Assembly (NCBI RefSeq): GCF_033473495.1
Contig: NC_088938.1
Span: forward strand, 3,844,001 to 3,908,000
From: Cercospora beticola
Taxonomy: Eukaryota > Ascomycota > Dothideomycetes > Mycosphaerellales > Mycosphaerellaceae
DNA: 64,000 bases
Direction: 5' to 3'
Shown: positions 21,894 to 34,610 of the stretch, piece by piece
Layout of the letters: the number at the start of each line of letters is the position of its first letter
Position numbering within the stretch: the stretch's first letter is position 1
Translations under genes and position numbers: made by a program
The notes under the pieces: generated by a model
Database searches by the model: none
The model's input: the letters and a program-made list of their open reading frames with translations, nothing else
Told to the model about the DNA's origin: nothing

Positions 21894-23333
21894 TTACAGC
21901 AGGATCATACCCACTCCCGTCACTAACCCAACCAGTCCAAAACTCCATGCAGTCCCTCTTACCAGGACATCAGGCGCAGCAGAGTCCGGGGCCATCTTCG
22001 TTGTGTTGCTGCCTCCCGGTGCGGTATTGATGCAATTGTCAGCGCATTGATATCCAGAAGGACAGCATCCTCCACCTGCATCTGGGGCGCACGTGGACCA
22101 GCCGTTGGCGCATGAGCCGGTAGTGGGAACGGCATTGCCACCAGCAGCAGCGATCGTGAGGCCAGAGTTGGTCACGACATCCGTCGAGGCTGTTGCGGGA
22201 CATGAGGTAGTATCGCAGTTGCGGTCAACCCGACAGCAGCCTCCAAGGTAGACTGCTGAGCACATATAGAAACCAGTAGGACAGCCAACAACACTGGTTG
22301 CTGTCGAGGAAATTTGTTCTGTATTTGCTGCGGAGACTGAGTTATCGCTGCTCGTAGGACGCACTGGTGGTCCTGCCGTTGCTGAAGTGGTAGTCGTCAG
22401 CTCTAAACAGCTTGTGCTGGCGCCGCAAATCTGATCGCTTCGACAGCAGCCACCTCCCAACGTCGCCGGACAAGACTGAAAGCCAGCAGTGCAGGTCCTA
22501 CTCGTGCCACCTCCAATAACAATTGTGGTCGGCTCAGTGACAGTGACCGTCTGGGTGTTGTCTTCTCCGCTTGCCGTCACTGTCACAGTCGTGGTCTGTC
22601 CAGACTCAGACACTATAATAGTCGTTGGTCGTTGACTGCTCGTTGTTGGCGCAGGTAGGTTTGTCGTGACTGTAGCAGTCCCATAGAAGGCACATCCACC
22701 TTCCACGCAAGCTGCTCCTGGGATACAGCAACCAGCACCATCTCCGGGGCAGCTCGAGTACCCTGCAGCCGTATCGCATTCGCCTACTTCATTGCCGCAA
22801 GTCGCTCCAGGAGGACAGCATCCAACTCCTTCGGATGTGTTCACACAAGTCTCCCCACTTTGGCAGCAGAGATCCGAGCCTATGCTGCGACATGAGGTCG
22901 TGCCCCCGGGACATTCGAAATCCCGTGCAAAGATATCGCGTCCGAATATTGACCACGAGCGGCTGTTGTCACTGGCATGCTGCTCAAGCGGGGGCAACAA
23001 TCGTGTTGCATTTCCGCATACTCCAAGCTCGCTGTGATGTCTTAGGCGCTGCAAAGTCCATCGTGTCGTCTCATCTGCTTCACCGAACTCCCAATAGTGC
23101 ATGAAGAACTTCTCACCGGGGTCGTCTCCAAGCTTCTTCATGCCCGTTGGTTCCTGCCATTGCAATCGTTGCTGCGCCTCGAGTCCGCGCTTCACATGTG
23201 GTTCGTCTTCGGGGTAGTATTTCGCGTTCCGTGGTAGATCGTGCGGCCAGGGAAGATCGTGAGCTAGAGCTGGGGTTGTCGCTGCGACCAGTGCTAGGAG
23301 AGTCGCAGGCAATGCGAGCAGTCGGTCGTGCAT
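21894..23333 (-). CDS. GPI-anchored cysteine-rich secreted protein
   Basis: 479 aa from ATG 23333, chosen because it gives a clean signal peptide (RLLALPATLLALVAATTPALA); upstream in-frame sequence is not signal-like. After a 130-residue N-terminal domain come several short cysteine modules with a CC core (SDLCCQSGETC, EGVGCCPPGATC, GAGCCIPGAAC, GGGCCRSDQIC, GGCCRVDRNC, GGGCCPSGYQC). These are granulin/EGF-like in spacing and are separated by Thr/Ser-rich linkers suited to O-glycosylation. The C-terminus (GTAWSFGLVGLVTGVGMILL) is a hydrophobic tail preceded by small residues, a typical GPI signal. It is likely a cell-wall or surface protein; no enzymatic motif is visible. Confidence 0.87.
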   Translation of the reverse strand: MHDRLLALPATLLALVAATTPALAHDLPWPHDLPRNAKYYPEDEPHVKRGLEAQQRLQWQEPTGMKKLGDDPGEKFFMHYWEFGEADETTRWTLQRLRHHSELGVCGNATRLLPPLEQHASDNSRSWSIFGRDIFARDFECPGGTTSCRSIGSDLCCQSGETCVNTSEGVGCCPPGATCGNEVGECDTAAGYSSCPGDGAGCCIPGAACVEGGCAFYGTATVTTNLPAPTTSSQRPTTIIVSESGQTTTVTVTASGEDNTQTVTVTEPTTIVIGGGTSRTCTAGFQSCPATLGGGCCRSDQICGASTSCLELTTTTSATAGPPVRPTSSDNSVSAANTEQISSTATSVVGCPTGFYMCSAVYLGGCCRVDRNCDTTSCPATASTDVVTNSGLTIAAAGGNAVPTTGSCANGWSTCAPDAGGGCCPSGYQCADNCINTAPGGSNTTKMAPDSAAPDVLVRGTAWSFGLVGLVTGVGMILL

Positions 23334-26286
23334 GGCCCACGTTGGTCTCGCGCGTGCCTGTGGGTCAATATGCAGAGTGCGGCAGAGTTGCCTGCACGTA
23401 TCCAGGATAGATATGCAGCAAAAGTGAGGAAACAGTGAGATATGGTACTTGCCTCGTAAGACGTCTCTATGCGTGTGGCTGGCGCACTCGCTCGTCGCTA
23501 CTGCTGCAGCTGGAGGCGTCGAGTCGCTTGTTGGCAGCAGAAGCTGGGAAATGCTGGAAGAAGGTGGCTGGAGCTCCCGAGCCGGCCCGATTTGGGCAGT
23601 CACCGCCGTCACTGAGATGCCCACACTCTCTGACTTCACTGCTGTAACAATATTCGACTGCGAAACTATTACGGCACGCATGAACATGAAGTGCTGGCAT
23701 CAGCACTCACCGCCGTGATGAAATTGTCACGATGCTTGTCGGGCACTCATGCAACATGAGCTGCCATCGCCGCCATCACGATCTTGCATAGCCTGAGAGA
23801 TCCCAGCAAATGGCACCCAGGAATAAGCCAGCAGACTCCAAAGTGCACTGGACATCCTCAAGATGGACAGCAGTCTGCCAATTGCGTCTTCCATCCACAT
23901 GTCCCGAGAGCGGCGCGCTTCACGCCCTACAAGTGGCTTCCACTACTGTTGCGTTGCAGCGCGGCTAGCTGGGACCATCTCAATGATGCCTGATGAGAAT
24001 GACAGCCGACGCCATCATCAAGAGGTCCTTCATACAGGTTTCATGAGTGGAGAGGGACATCGCGACCGCCGTCAGGCACGAATGGCGCGTGAACATAGAG
24101 TCTTGGCAAATCGTGGACCTCATCCCGCAACGATGCCAAAATCTGCCACGCAAGCAGCATAGCACACATCCCCGTCAACATGAGCGGGACGCCTGAAAAG
24201 GACTGCTAATCAAGTACAACGACGAATGGCGTCGCTATGGCGGTACACACGGGATGGTTTCTTCGCAAAGGCCGCGGGTGACACGCCTTGCATACTTGTG
24301 AAGCTCTTGATTCAAGCCAGGTCATATCGCAAAACCCTCGTCGCCTTCTGATAGAGCCACGAATATGTCAGGATCTTGACACCCGTCACACGGAACACAA
24401 AAGGTGTCGGAATCGGGTTGACAATTGGCAAAGCGCTGCGTGAATCACTCCGCTCATGGTCGTACGGCTACAATGAATGGCAAACGGCAATGGACGGCAA
24501 TGGCCACAGATCTGGCAAAGGCCGCCGGACAACTTGAACCCGGCGTGGATCTTGAAGGTGAAGTTGTGCATGCCAATATTGTATTGAGGCTCGGCGCGAC
24601 AAAGACAGTTTGCATGTTCCTCCCACGACTTCGCGAAACATCTGTCACTTCAATGAATCAGCGCGGCTACAGGATCTTCCGAAAATGCGACATGCAGCGG
24701 AGTGTGCTCATTTACTAAGCACTGCGACAATACAAAGTACCGCAGGTCCGAGCCGAGACATCTATCCGGTATGTTACGATGAGCACCACAATGCACGCTG
24801 GCCGCAGAGGACCTTTGCTTTCTGTGCTCATACGTTGGACGATATGATCCTACTCCTTCGAGCTTGGCGGGTTTGCAGGGCGATTGGAAGATGTTCAAGC
24901 GCATCGAGGCAAAGGATTTCTGCGAACCGAAAGCTCGGAAGTGCAAACCGCACTCATCAACTCGGATATCTGTTCCCATGCCGTCCGGCCAAATCTCATC
25001 GCGAACACCAAGCGGTTTTATTTTCGGCCGCGAATAGCCCCGTGAGATTCAGCCTCATCCGCCATCCGCATCTGTGCCTTGCCCAAATGCAGCAAACACA
25101 AAATTCTAGACTGTCTCGCCCAAAACATTTGACAACGACCATACCATTGCGGGTCCCGGGGCGTAGTTCTCGCTCCCAATCGCCTAGAAGCGGGACACTG
25201 CGCCCGCAAAGATACACTTAGAGTACGTGCACTGAAGAGAACGGCCACCCAACTCCACAGGAACTTCTTTTTAGCAGCAAAGAGAGGACCCACAGATCCA
25301 CAATACACGATTCGCTCCTCAGATAAGGAAGTCCTCGCGAATGGTCGATGAAGACGTGATTCAAATGTGGTGTATACGCCCGACTCACAGGATTGAAGAT
25401 GGATACGCAGTGGACAATTTCGCCGAGCAGCGGAACGCTCGAACTACTGTGGGTGGCCTGACATGGTGGCTTTATCTCTTGGCAGATAAGCTCGCATCAG
25501 ACATCGGAAGCGATCTGACCACTTTGCAAAGTCAACAAAAACCTTCGCTACAAATGTTGACTGATATTCGAGAACGACACACAGCCAACACAGCAAAAAA
25601 TCTAACAAGGTCCGTCCGGCTTCTTGGCAGCCATCCTCCATCTTCCGAAATTTCAACGTCAGCACGAAAGTTTTCCGGCAACCTCCTTGCTAGGGCAGCA
25701 GTGAGGCTTAGCACCAGTCGAACAAACACCGACCTTGCCTTCGTCGTTTCTCCAAGCGCCCATTTGGTATCAAACCCATCACTGCCAAGGAGAACAAGCA
25801 GCACGTGGGTGAAACGGCGCAATACAATGCGCAATGCGCAATGTGCGCTTCCTGTTTAGTTCCGATCGAGGCAGGCAGCAAGCCTTTTTTGATCATGATG
25901 AAGGCTTGGCCGCTCAATTCGCCGTGCTGTATACGGTTCTGCCGTCTCACCAGTGTGTGCAGAAGATTTTCCATTCCGCGATGGAAGCGCTCAAGAGCCG
26001 CAATTGATGTGGCTATCGTTAGGAACAAGACTCTTGGCTTCTAGGAGAGGCTGTTGTCGACGCGTATGTTGCTGCATCATGAGATGGTCTCTTCCCCCCT
26101 CATCGTCCTCTTTCTCCTTCGATGTATCGGTAGGCAGTCGCATTCTCATCATCTCGTTCCGTTATTCTTCCACTTCTACTTTCATTTCTTACAAAAATAA
26201 CAACAACACATTTATCCATTCTCACTCAAATCCTTCCATTCCATCACACTCCTTACTAGCCCGCCGAGGCCACAAGTTCATCCAAA
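23334..26286. other. 2.95 kb gene-free region upstream of the FNT gene
   Basis: Divergent 5' flanks of the GPI-protein and FNT genes. Frames up to 200 codons on either strand have no domain, no signal peptide and no orthologue I recognise. The last 150 bp before 26287 is a C/T-rich leader. Confidence 0.35.
25321..25488. promoter_or_regulatory. Cluster of AreA/NIT2-type GATA sites
   Basis: AGATAA occurs at 25321-25326 and 25483-25488, with TTATCT at 25471-25476. The last two form an inverted pair six bases apart. HGATAR sites, especially paired ones, bind AreA/NIT2 GATA factors in nitrogen control. They lie 0.8-1.0 kb before a candidate nitrite/formate transporter. Sequence seen; regulation inferred. 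Confidence 0.35.
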
Positions 26287-27781
26287 ATGGCGCTACAACC
26301 CCATTACATCCACGCCATCGTCAGCAACTACACACCCCAGGAGACGACAGAACTATGCGGCCGGTGCGGCTACAAAAAAGCCAATATGCGAGTCGATAAA
26401 ATCTTCATGAGCGCTGTCATGGGTGGAATGTTGTTATCTTTTGCTTGTGCGGCTTATTTGAATGTGAATTCTTCTCCGTGGTTTCAGGAGAATGCTCCGG
26501 GGTTGATTAAGACGATTGGAGCTCTTGTAAGTTGTTCTTGCCAACATTGTCGGGTCGGGGGTGGAGTGCAGAAGGATGGAGCTTGTTGGAGAAGGAGAGG
26601 TGTTGAGGAGATTGTGACTGATGATGATCCAGATCTTTCCATTTGGTCTCTTGATGGTCGTCGTAACAGGGACAGACCTTTGCACAGGTTCCTTCATGTA
26701 TACCACGATCGCTGCGCTGCAGGGGAGGATTTCAGTTTTGAAGATGTTGCAGCATTGGTTTCTTAGTAAGTTATACTCTTTCATTAGCACGGAACTGTTA
26801 TTTTCGATCACAACCTTTTCCTCAAAGCAGCAATTGCAACGAGAACTTACCACTCCACTTGCCTCTTCACAACGACACACAACTCCAGTCCAATTCCCAA
26901 AAAGGAACTTGCACATACGAACCTTCCACAAAACTGTTCTTCCTCACCGCAACAACTAACCTCCCATCACAGCTTTCTGGGGCAACCTCGCCGGCTGTCT
27001 CTTCGTCGTCGCCCTCATAACCGGATATGGCGAGACATTCAAATCCTCTGCCTACGCAGCAGAAGTGATCCGGTTCGGCACATCGAAAGCCATCACACCA
27101 TCCTGGCATGCAATCTTCCTGCGAGCCATTGGAGCCAATTGGCTTGTCTGCGTGGCTTGTTTCTTGAGCATGATGCCAAGGGAGTACTTTAGTAAAGTCA
27201 TGGCGATTTGGTGGCCGACGTTTGCGTTTGTGAGCTTGGGGTTCGATCATGTTGTAAGTCGGCCCATGGTTTCTTTCTTACTCTTTTGGGCGGTTCGTGT
27301 TGCTGGACTGGGGCTGCGAAGTCATTACCATGATGGAATGATGAAACTGACTTACGGGAAACCATCCAGGTTGCAAACATGTACTTCATCCCCACAGCAA
27401 TCTTCAACCACCACCCGGACATCACAGTCACATACTACGTCTGGAAATCGTTGATTCCGGCACTCCTCGGAAACATCATCGGTGGTTCGCTCTTTGTCGG
27501 TGTGTTCTTTTGGTACTTGGTAAGTTCACCTCAACAAGCTCCACTAATTCTTCACCATGTTTCAATGCAATGTCCTGACGAGATGGGTCCCGATGCAGCA
27601 CCTTACTGGTGAGGAATTGGTCTCGATTGACGGACAATACTTCCCCGGCGACAAGCCGCGAATGGGAATGGCAATATGCAAGAGCGAAGACCCACCTCGT
27701 CACCGACGAGAAGATTCTTTGGAGCGGAAGAAGAGCTCTGAAGATGAATTTTCTGCCAGGACGGCGGAGAACATGGTATGA
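26287..27781 (+). CDS. Formate/nitrite transporter (FNT) family protein
   Basis: Five exons (26287-26526, 26633-26765, 26973-27253, 27370-27519, 27599-27781) give 328 aa; all four donors are GTAAGT. The FNT fold is clear from KANMRVDKIFMSAVMGGMLL, the central VTGTDLCTGSFMYT loop, FWGNLAGCLF, SWHAIFLRAIGANWLVCVAC, and the second half GFDHVVANMYFIPTAIF, whose conserved His lines the pore in bacterial FocA/NirC. Six membrane segments are expected. The C-terminal tail of about 60 residues is charged and cytosolic. Fungal members include nitrite transporters such as Aspergillus NitA. No nitrate or nitrite reductase is adjacent, so the substrate (nitrite, formate or another small anion) is open. 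A possible HGATAR cluster lies upstream. Confidence 0.92.
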
Positions 27782-30627
27782 GCTGGTTCGCCAGGAGTTT
27801 TGTCAGTTGGTACCAAGCGTTTGTGGGTCGTACGTAAGCAAAGTCCAGATCGCATCGATGATTTCTCCTGCAGTCCGCATACAGGCAGCGCAGAGGCAAG
27901 ACGGAATGAAAAGAAGAAGAAAAGTCAGTGCCTGGTTCGTGAAACCTGAATCATCAACAGCATGAGCGAGCCGTTTCACCAGAACACAGACTTCTGTCTC
28001 TGTTTCCTCTTCCGCGTGTGCGTGTGCTTGCATTGGGAATCAGCAGAACCGTTTGCCCGTGAAGAAATGCTTCCCAACGATCTTGGAAGTCATGCAAACC
28101 AGACTTTTTGTCTTTTCGACTTTGATGATCGTGGCGCGCGTGCGTGCGTGCGTGCACTGTGCATTTTGTGCTGTCTCTCGTCGACCATCCGCGACCCGAC
28201 ACGTTGCACAGCCTCTTCCGGCATTTTCCTGCGACGATCCCCTGCATCGCATGGCACTCCGAACTCACTTGCGAGCACGGCGGACCAATCTTTTCCCATA
28301 TCTCGTATTGGACCTTGGGCCCAAGGAAGAGGGACAGAGCAATTTTTGTGTTTGTGCTGTGATGATGCGCGATTCAGATCAGAGCTTGTCACCAAAAAGG
28401 TTGATGGATTGTAATCGAGCCAACGGGAATTCAAGGGACGGCTCGCAGCCAACGCGAGAGATGAGATTGCGCGGGTTCTTTTTTGTGGTTCTCACTGGAA
28501 CAGACGTCTGGTCTGGAGGTGTTGTATCATTTCGCGAGCCTGTCTGCTTTGCCTTGTAAGCACGGCCGGCGAGCAGGTTCTCTTGTTGTCTCGCGGTCCG
28601 GTAAGCTAGACGTGCGAGATGAGGGACAATGCGTCGTTTGTTTGCGTAGCCGTCAAGCCGTGCGTGGAGAAAAGAAGAGTACCACCGCGGCGGTAGCTTT
28701 CGTAATCCGAGCCCGTGTGTACCTTGCAAATGGCATGTTTCACAAGTTTCTAAAGATGTAATCCTCATCACCGGGGGTCGACGAAAGACAAAAAGTGGAA
28801 AGCACACACAAAACGCAGAGGAGAAAATCTGGTGCGTTCTTTCCGTAGAATCCAGACTTCCTTCCTTCCAAAGCCGATCAGTCAGTCAGTGCTCCAAGCT
28901 TTCCGCGGAAGGTGCAAACGTCTTTTCCTTTTCGTCTCGATGAGTCGTGTGCAAGAAGAAAAAGCCAACAACGTAATCATCAAGGTCCTTGCTTCTACAG
29001 ACATGTTCCCAGCACACTAACCCGCGTCCGCAGCAGTGGGTAAGAATGGACTGAGTCGTTAGACCACCGACCCACAAAATAAATAAGTTGCTCGACAAAT
29101 TCCCGTCCCAGGCCCCAAAAATGAAATGTTGTAGCACCCGAGGAAAGCATTGGGATTTCTCTGATTTTGCCCGCAAGAAGCAAGCAGGGCAGGCAAGCAA
29201 AGGAGAAGAGTCCGAAACATGGACATGTGACTTTTCTGGCTAGCAGCCAAGTAGATCACGAGGAGATGAGATGGGGAGAGGAAAAGATTATCGCGATGAG
29301 CGGACTTTTGCGGAAAAGGGTAAGAAAGTGTAAGTACGTGTAAATTAGGTAGGTGGCACTGGACTATAGGCCAAACGGACGATAGCGATCTGCGAGGAGC
29401 AGGCTGGCGTAAAAGGCAAAACATTTGAAGGCAAAGTAGCTGCTTTCGTGCGGGGAAAGATGAGCTGGACCAGTGCGCTTCCAGTGATCACGACAGCCGC
29501 TTGTTGTTGCCCTTGACATGGAGTAAACTGTAGCTCTGGGGATCATCGTGGCCCGCGGCTAACTACTGTTGTGATTACTCGTCTCCGCGGGTGCTCGAAC
29601 GATGTCATCACTCGCAATTGCTGCACTGCAATGCACTGAGTCTGCAGCTCGAAACTGCTATGCAGGTGTTACGCGCGGCTCTCGCTGGGATTGAAGGTAG
29701 CAATGGCCATGAGTAGGAACGACAGCAGAAACAAACAGAAGTCAAATGAGAGTCAGAGTCATCAGAGAGTACAGTAAGCGGTAAGCAAGCAGGCATTGCC
29801 GAAAGGGTCTTTTGTTGTCTTTGATTGCGACCAACTACCTAAATTTTGTGACCGCATTCCGCGGATACTGGTGCAGCAAACATTTTTGCCCTTGGAGAGA
29901 GCTCGCAAGCTCCTCTGTAGCACGTCAAACGGGTTTTGCTGAAACTCCCGCTGACGGCATCCCTCGATGCGACGCGCGCATTGATGCAACTGAAAAGAAA
30001 AAAGTCCCTAGAACCCTCTGCGTTGGTAAAGGGACACGCGGCTCTGAAACATCTCATGAGCAAGCATTGATCCCTTCCCTCGTCTTTCGTCCCAGCGTAC
30101 AGTACAAGGTTTTTTCTGTTCCCGCCGTACTGGGTACAGGTCAAACATCCAACAAAAAAACATGACCAGACACGCAAGAGAGGACCCCTCCTCTATGCTG
30201 CTGCTGAACCCAGTTCTGTTTGAAACACCGTTGCTTCGCAAAAAAAAAAAAAGTTCCAGATCATGCAATTGGCTCGCCGGCCATTTGGAGTTCCGTTTCC
30301 CATTTGAGCGCCCCCGCCCAGCAAACAAAACATTCGTCCGAGATGGTAAAGAGAAAAACTTTCGCCCAGGTACATTCGGTTTCGTTACTGACATTGTCCA
30401 TTCAAATGCTTTTAGTGGTACAGCAAAGAGGAAGATTTTTGGAGTTCGTAAAAAGAAGAAACGCCGGCCTTGCTTCCGTACTGTTCGTCGGGACAGCCGC
30501 TGTGGTGGTAGAGTGTGGAGAGCTCGATCATGTCGTTGGCCGAGAAGAGAAAGTGTTGAGGTAGTACAGAATGCACTTTGTCCGCAGCTCGGAGGAAAAT
30601 CCGAAGCAGCGAATTGTGGGTCCTGGT
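27782..30627. other. 2.85 kb gene-free region
   Basis: Between the FNT stop and the 3' end of the ECL1-like gene. Contains a short (GTGC)n run near 28137-28156 and an A13 tract at about 30241-30253. Antisense-like frames (largest about 318 codons at 30008-30964 minus) have no coding character. I see no gene. Confidence 0.35.
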
Positions 30628-31035
30628 TTACCTGGTGCTCGATCGTCGTTTTGCGGCTTTGGCTTGATCGAAAGATGAGAAGTAGTCGTTGAGTTGTGCC
30701 TTGGCTTCGGTGGAGTAGGTGCCGGAAGCTGTTGAGTAAGATGAGGTGGATGACAGAGATGTTCGTGATGATGAAGGTGTCAACTGTCGCTCCGTGGGTC
30801 GAGATGGTTGTTGTGAGTACATGAAGTATGATGATCGAGGTCGGCTGCTCGATGATGAGGGTGCAGCGTAATTGGAAGGCATTTGTGTCCAGTTGCGCTC
30901 TGCTTGTGATGTGGGTGAGGTCGGTGATGATGAGTTCGATCGCTCCAGGTCGGCAAGCTTGCACTTCTGAGAGCAGTAGGGTCCATCGGGTGAATCCCGG
31001 TCACAGTGGAGGCAGAAGTCTTGAAAGCAGTCCAT
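30628..31035 (-). CDS. ECL1-type zinc-binding life-span regulator
   Basis: 135 aa from ATG 31035. The start MDCFQDFCLHCDRDSP continues to GPYCSQKCKLADLE, giving a C-x2-C...C-x3-C zinc cluster typical of the Ecl1/2/3 family (PF12855), named for extending chronological life span in fission yeast and linked to stress and metal responses. The rest is a Ser/Thr-rich tail with a short conserved-looking helix near the end (EAKAQLNDYFSSFDQAKAAK). An in-frame ATG at 31224 would add 63 Ser/Thr/His-rich residues but would put the family start inside the protein, so I prefer 31035. The identity rests on the N-terminal 35 residues. Confidence 0.82.
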   Translation of the reverse strand: MDCFQDFCLHCDRDSPDGPYCSQKCKLADLERSNSSSPTSPTSQAERNWTQMPSNYAAPSSSSSRPRSSYFMYSQQPSRPTERQLTPSSSRTSLSSTSSYSTASGTYSTEAKAQLNDYFSSFDQAKAAKRRSSTR

Positions 31036-34000
31036 TGTGGAGGTGGGGTTGTGGTGTGGTGGTGGTGACGACGACGACGATGCGTAGAGCAGTGTATTGT
31101 GGTTGCAGAGAATGCAAGCGTCCAGAGAGATTGATGTGTGTGTCAGAATGGAAGACTGTCCAAGGAGCGCAGTCGGAGGAGTATTTGAAGACGTGGATGT
31201 GTGAGTCGAACTCCGCACGGACAATGGCGCAATGACCTCGTGGTATGATCTCTGGCGATGGCGGAAGAAGCGCTTGGCAGAGCGTGATCGATTGTGCGAC
31301 GGGGATGGACGAAGGTAATGTGTGTTGGTGGAGCACTGTGCTGAAGGAAAGTGCGATGGTGTATGAGCAGATAAATACGAGCCGAATGATCACCAGCTGA
31401 TGGAGGAGGGCGAGCGTCTGTTAAAGAAGCCTCGTGTGGGAGGCCAGCGACTCTGATGGCCGAGTGGTGCACGAGGCACTTGCTTGAGCCCCACTCACTG
31501 CACTGGCCGCTAACCCAAGTGAACGACCTGCAGCCTGCGGAGGCAGGAGCGCAAAAGTGATGGGTCCCATCATCTTTTGCCATCTGTCTCGCCTTCAACA
31601 TTGCCTGGGTCGAAGTATCGGGCTCCGTCAACTTCCACGCCCAGCAACAGGTTTCGCGCCCACCGCGCTGGGGTGCCCCGGTCAACATCTGAGACGAGCT
31701 GCCCACCAGCAGTTGCGCGACAACAGTGCTCCACACCCCATGACAGAGAAGCACAAAGCAGAGCAGCTCTCGCTGGGCCAACTGATGAGCCACGGGAGGC
31801 TGCTGCTGCTCATTGTAGGCCAAGCGAGTGATTTTCCCTAAGCGCTGAGGCCCGAGCGCCCATAGCGATCCTCTCCACCGTCTCACGCTTTTGGGGCTCA
31901 GTGTGCTGCGCAGGATGCGGTTGGAACCGACAAAATTGTGTTGACCCTATGCGGCGTGCATCTCGCGCTCGGCCATTCTGTTTTCTGTCTGGCGTGATCA
32001 CCCGCCGTCAGATGATGCACCGTGGTGGGCATTGATCAGCTCAGCAGCACGCAATTTCTTGAGCAATTATTTCCTGCTAGCAACTAGTCTCTGGAGGTGG
32101 ACGACCTGGTTGCCGCTGCCTCCGCGTTTCACGCCGCTCGAAGTGTCCGGTCTGTCTCTGTCTCTGTAGTCAGCAGCGAGACAGGATTCGGCACGACTGT
32201 GTTTCCGCTCGCTCGCTTGCTTGTCACGGATGGCAGCGTTTCTGCCTCCATTCCTGTGGCACTGCCTGTGCTGCTGCATGAAGGCACAATCTCACAGCGG
32301 CCCATGCGTTGCTGCTCGAGCTGTCTGGGCATCGGCCGGCCAGAGTGGGCTTTTGGCAAGCCTCCAAGGCTGTAGGCGAGGAACGTGGCTCTCGCCCACG
32401 GCACGACTTGCGAGACATGATCTGACGTCCTCTCAATCCTCCGACGCCCTCAACCAAGCTCTGCTCTGCCGTCGTCGTCGAGGCCCGGTGCTGTGCTGCG
32501 ACGTCGCTGCCAATGCCGATAATGCCTCTTGCCACCTCAACTGCTTAGACGAGCAGAGCCACTTCCCTCGCTCCACCTCGCTCGCTCGCTAGTCGCTTGT
32601 ACCAACAACCCTTTCTCCAGCACTGCAAGTCTGGGTGCGGAGGCCACCAGAGCGTTCATGCACCCATTCCGACTATCCTGGGGGCCCACCCGCTCGTTGC
32701 TGTTGCTGGAGTCAAGCGCGCGAGCAACCCCACGCCCATTGTACCCGCTTGACTACTGCACCCGCAAATTGATGCTGATGAACAAGGGTCGCGTCCAGAT
32801 TTGGCAGACTTTACCCCGGCCGACTGCAGCAATCTCGAGACTAGTCTTTCTATTGGAAACACTGCGCTGGGAGATGGCACTGCACTGGCACTGCACGCCA
32901 GTCGCCGTTGCACAATTCTCATGCAATATGCGTGCGAGCCTCGTCCCTCTGGTGATCAGTGCGCTCCACAATGTCTCACAAGTGTCGGTTGATCGGTGGG
33001 GTAAGCTCTTGCGTCTTCGTCACGCTGGCGCTTGCGGTTGATGGCGATCATCCAAGTTGCGAGCGTGCTGGCCATAGCAGGTCGATAGCGTGGCAATAGT
33101 CGACTGGTTTGGCAAAAGTGCGGCTCGATGCGCTCGCAGCGAACAACGACGTAGCAGCTTCGGGATCCTCGGTATGTTTTGCACCTCTCCCACGGACAAG
33201 CGCCTCGTGCCTTGCCGGATCATCTTCGATTCCTCTCCAGACTGCATCACCTCGTCACCAATGCAGTATAGCTCGCGCCTCTTACAGCGTTCCTGCACAA
33301 AGGATCCAATGACTTTCGCCCGTGATGCGTACTCCACACTGAGACGCATACGCCCGCCGCAAGCCATGCACGTGGAACCGCTCTGAACCATTGGAGACGA
33401 CGAGCTTGGCTGACTCTGTCAATGGGGCCGTGATGCGGCTTCCCGGATTGCCTTGCCTACGCATGTCAAGGCCCGAGCAGCCTCCAAGCAGGTACAAACC
33501 TCACTGCATGAAGCCGGCAACAACCGCTTGAGAACAGTAGGGCCATGTCGGAGGCGCGGTGCAGGTCTCGAAGGACCTTGTCTCAGTCCCTGCCTCGCTA
33601 TCAAAGGACATGCTTGATGCCTCTTCCCGTCCGAGAGGGTCTTTATTATCGAGATAAGCGAAACGCCCGCCAGCAAACAAGACCCTGAGAGTGGGACTGC
33701 CCATATCAGCGACCACTGGCATGAGCGCTCCAACATGCAATATGCAGCCTCCGCCAGATGCGTCCAATACAGCTGTCATGTGTATCAGTCTCACAAAGAA
33801 CCGAAGTAGCGGCGCTTTTATGCATACTGCGCTGTTATCTGGAATGTGATGAAACGATGGTGCTCGTGCAGCTTGGGCTTGATGCTGCGGCTAGCAGAGG
33901 ATAGGCCCGGGTTGTTGCGACTTGACCTACCACGCCCAAGCATACCACCAACGTGCATTTTCCCAGCCTCGGTGGCTAGTGCGAACGAAAACACAGCCGC

Positions 34001-34610
34001 ACACGAATGACAACGAGGCCGCAATTTACACCGACCAAGCTGACGACGCTGATTCACCTCTGCGATGCTTTCTGTGCCTGGCTGCACTTCGGCCTTCGGA
34101 CGTCGGCACTTGAATTGTCAAACCTTCCACCACACCACACGCGTCGTTATAGCTGCTGTCTATTGGGCATTTTTACAGTAGTGGTTGCACGTTTCGCATT
34201 CTACTGGACGACCTTCCCACTTTGCGGCCTGTGATTAGCACAGCTCAAAAACAACCAGGCTGACCGCTCGCAGACTCGTTGTCAGAATTGTTGTCTTCTC
34301 GTTTGGTTGCCCCCACGAGGTCATCTGAAGGGCTGTTATACTTCCAGGAATGTAGATATGACCATGATCGACAAATAGAGGTCATATGCGCGGACGTCAT
34401 GCTGACTGAGGGTTATAGAAGTTGACTTTAAACCTTCAGCCTCACCGCCTAGTTGTCAAAGTCTTCAGAGGCGCCACGATGATGAAGAGTGCATAGCGAT
34501 CGAAGAGCGATGACATATAGCATGGGAAACCCGAGGTAAATCGCTTTGACGAGGATGAAGATGCGATATGTCGGGATCGAATTAACAATCTAGGAAATTG
34601 CTACGGCAAA
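31036..34610. other. 3.6 kb gene-free region
   Basis: The first few hundred bases are the leader and promoter of the ECL1-like gene, with several upstream ATGs. Beyond that, frames of 60-250 codons on both strands overlap each other and show no domain, so I see no gene. A transcript without coding capacity cannot be excluded from sequence alone. Confidence 0.35.

Noticed and set aside
26474..26481. CTCCGTGG, a match to the NirA nitrate-regulator consensus
   Set aside because: It lies inside the first FNT coding exon; a single 8-mer match there is most likely chance.
26287..27781. Nitrate-assimilation cluster
   Set aside because: Only the FNT transporter is present; no nitrate or nitrite reductase nearby.
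30008..30964. 318-codon minus-strand open frame
   Set aside because: No domain, and it overlaps the 3' part of the ECL1-like gene in another frame.
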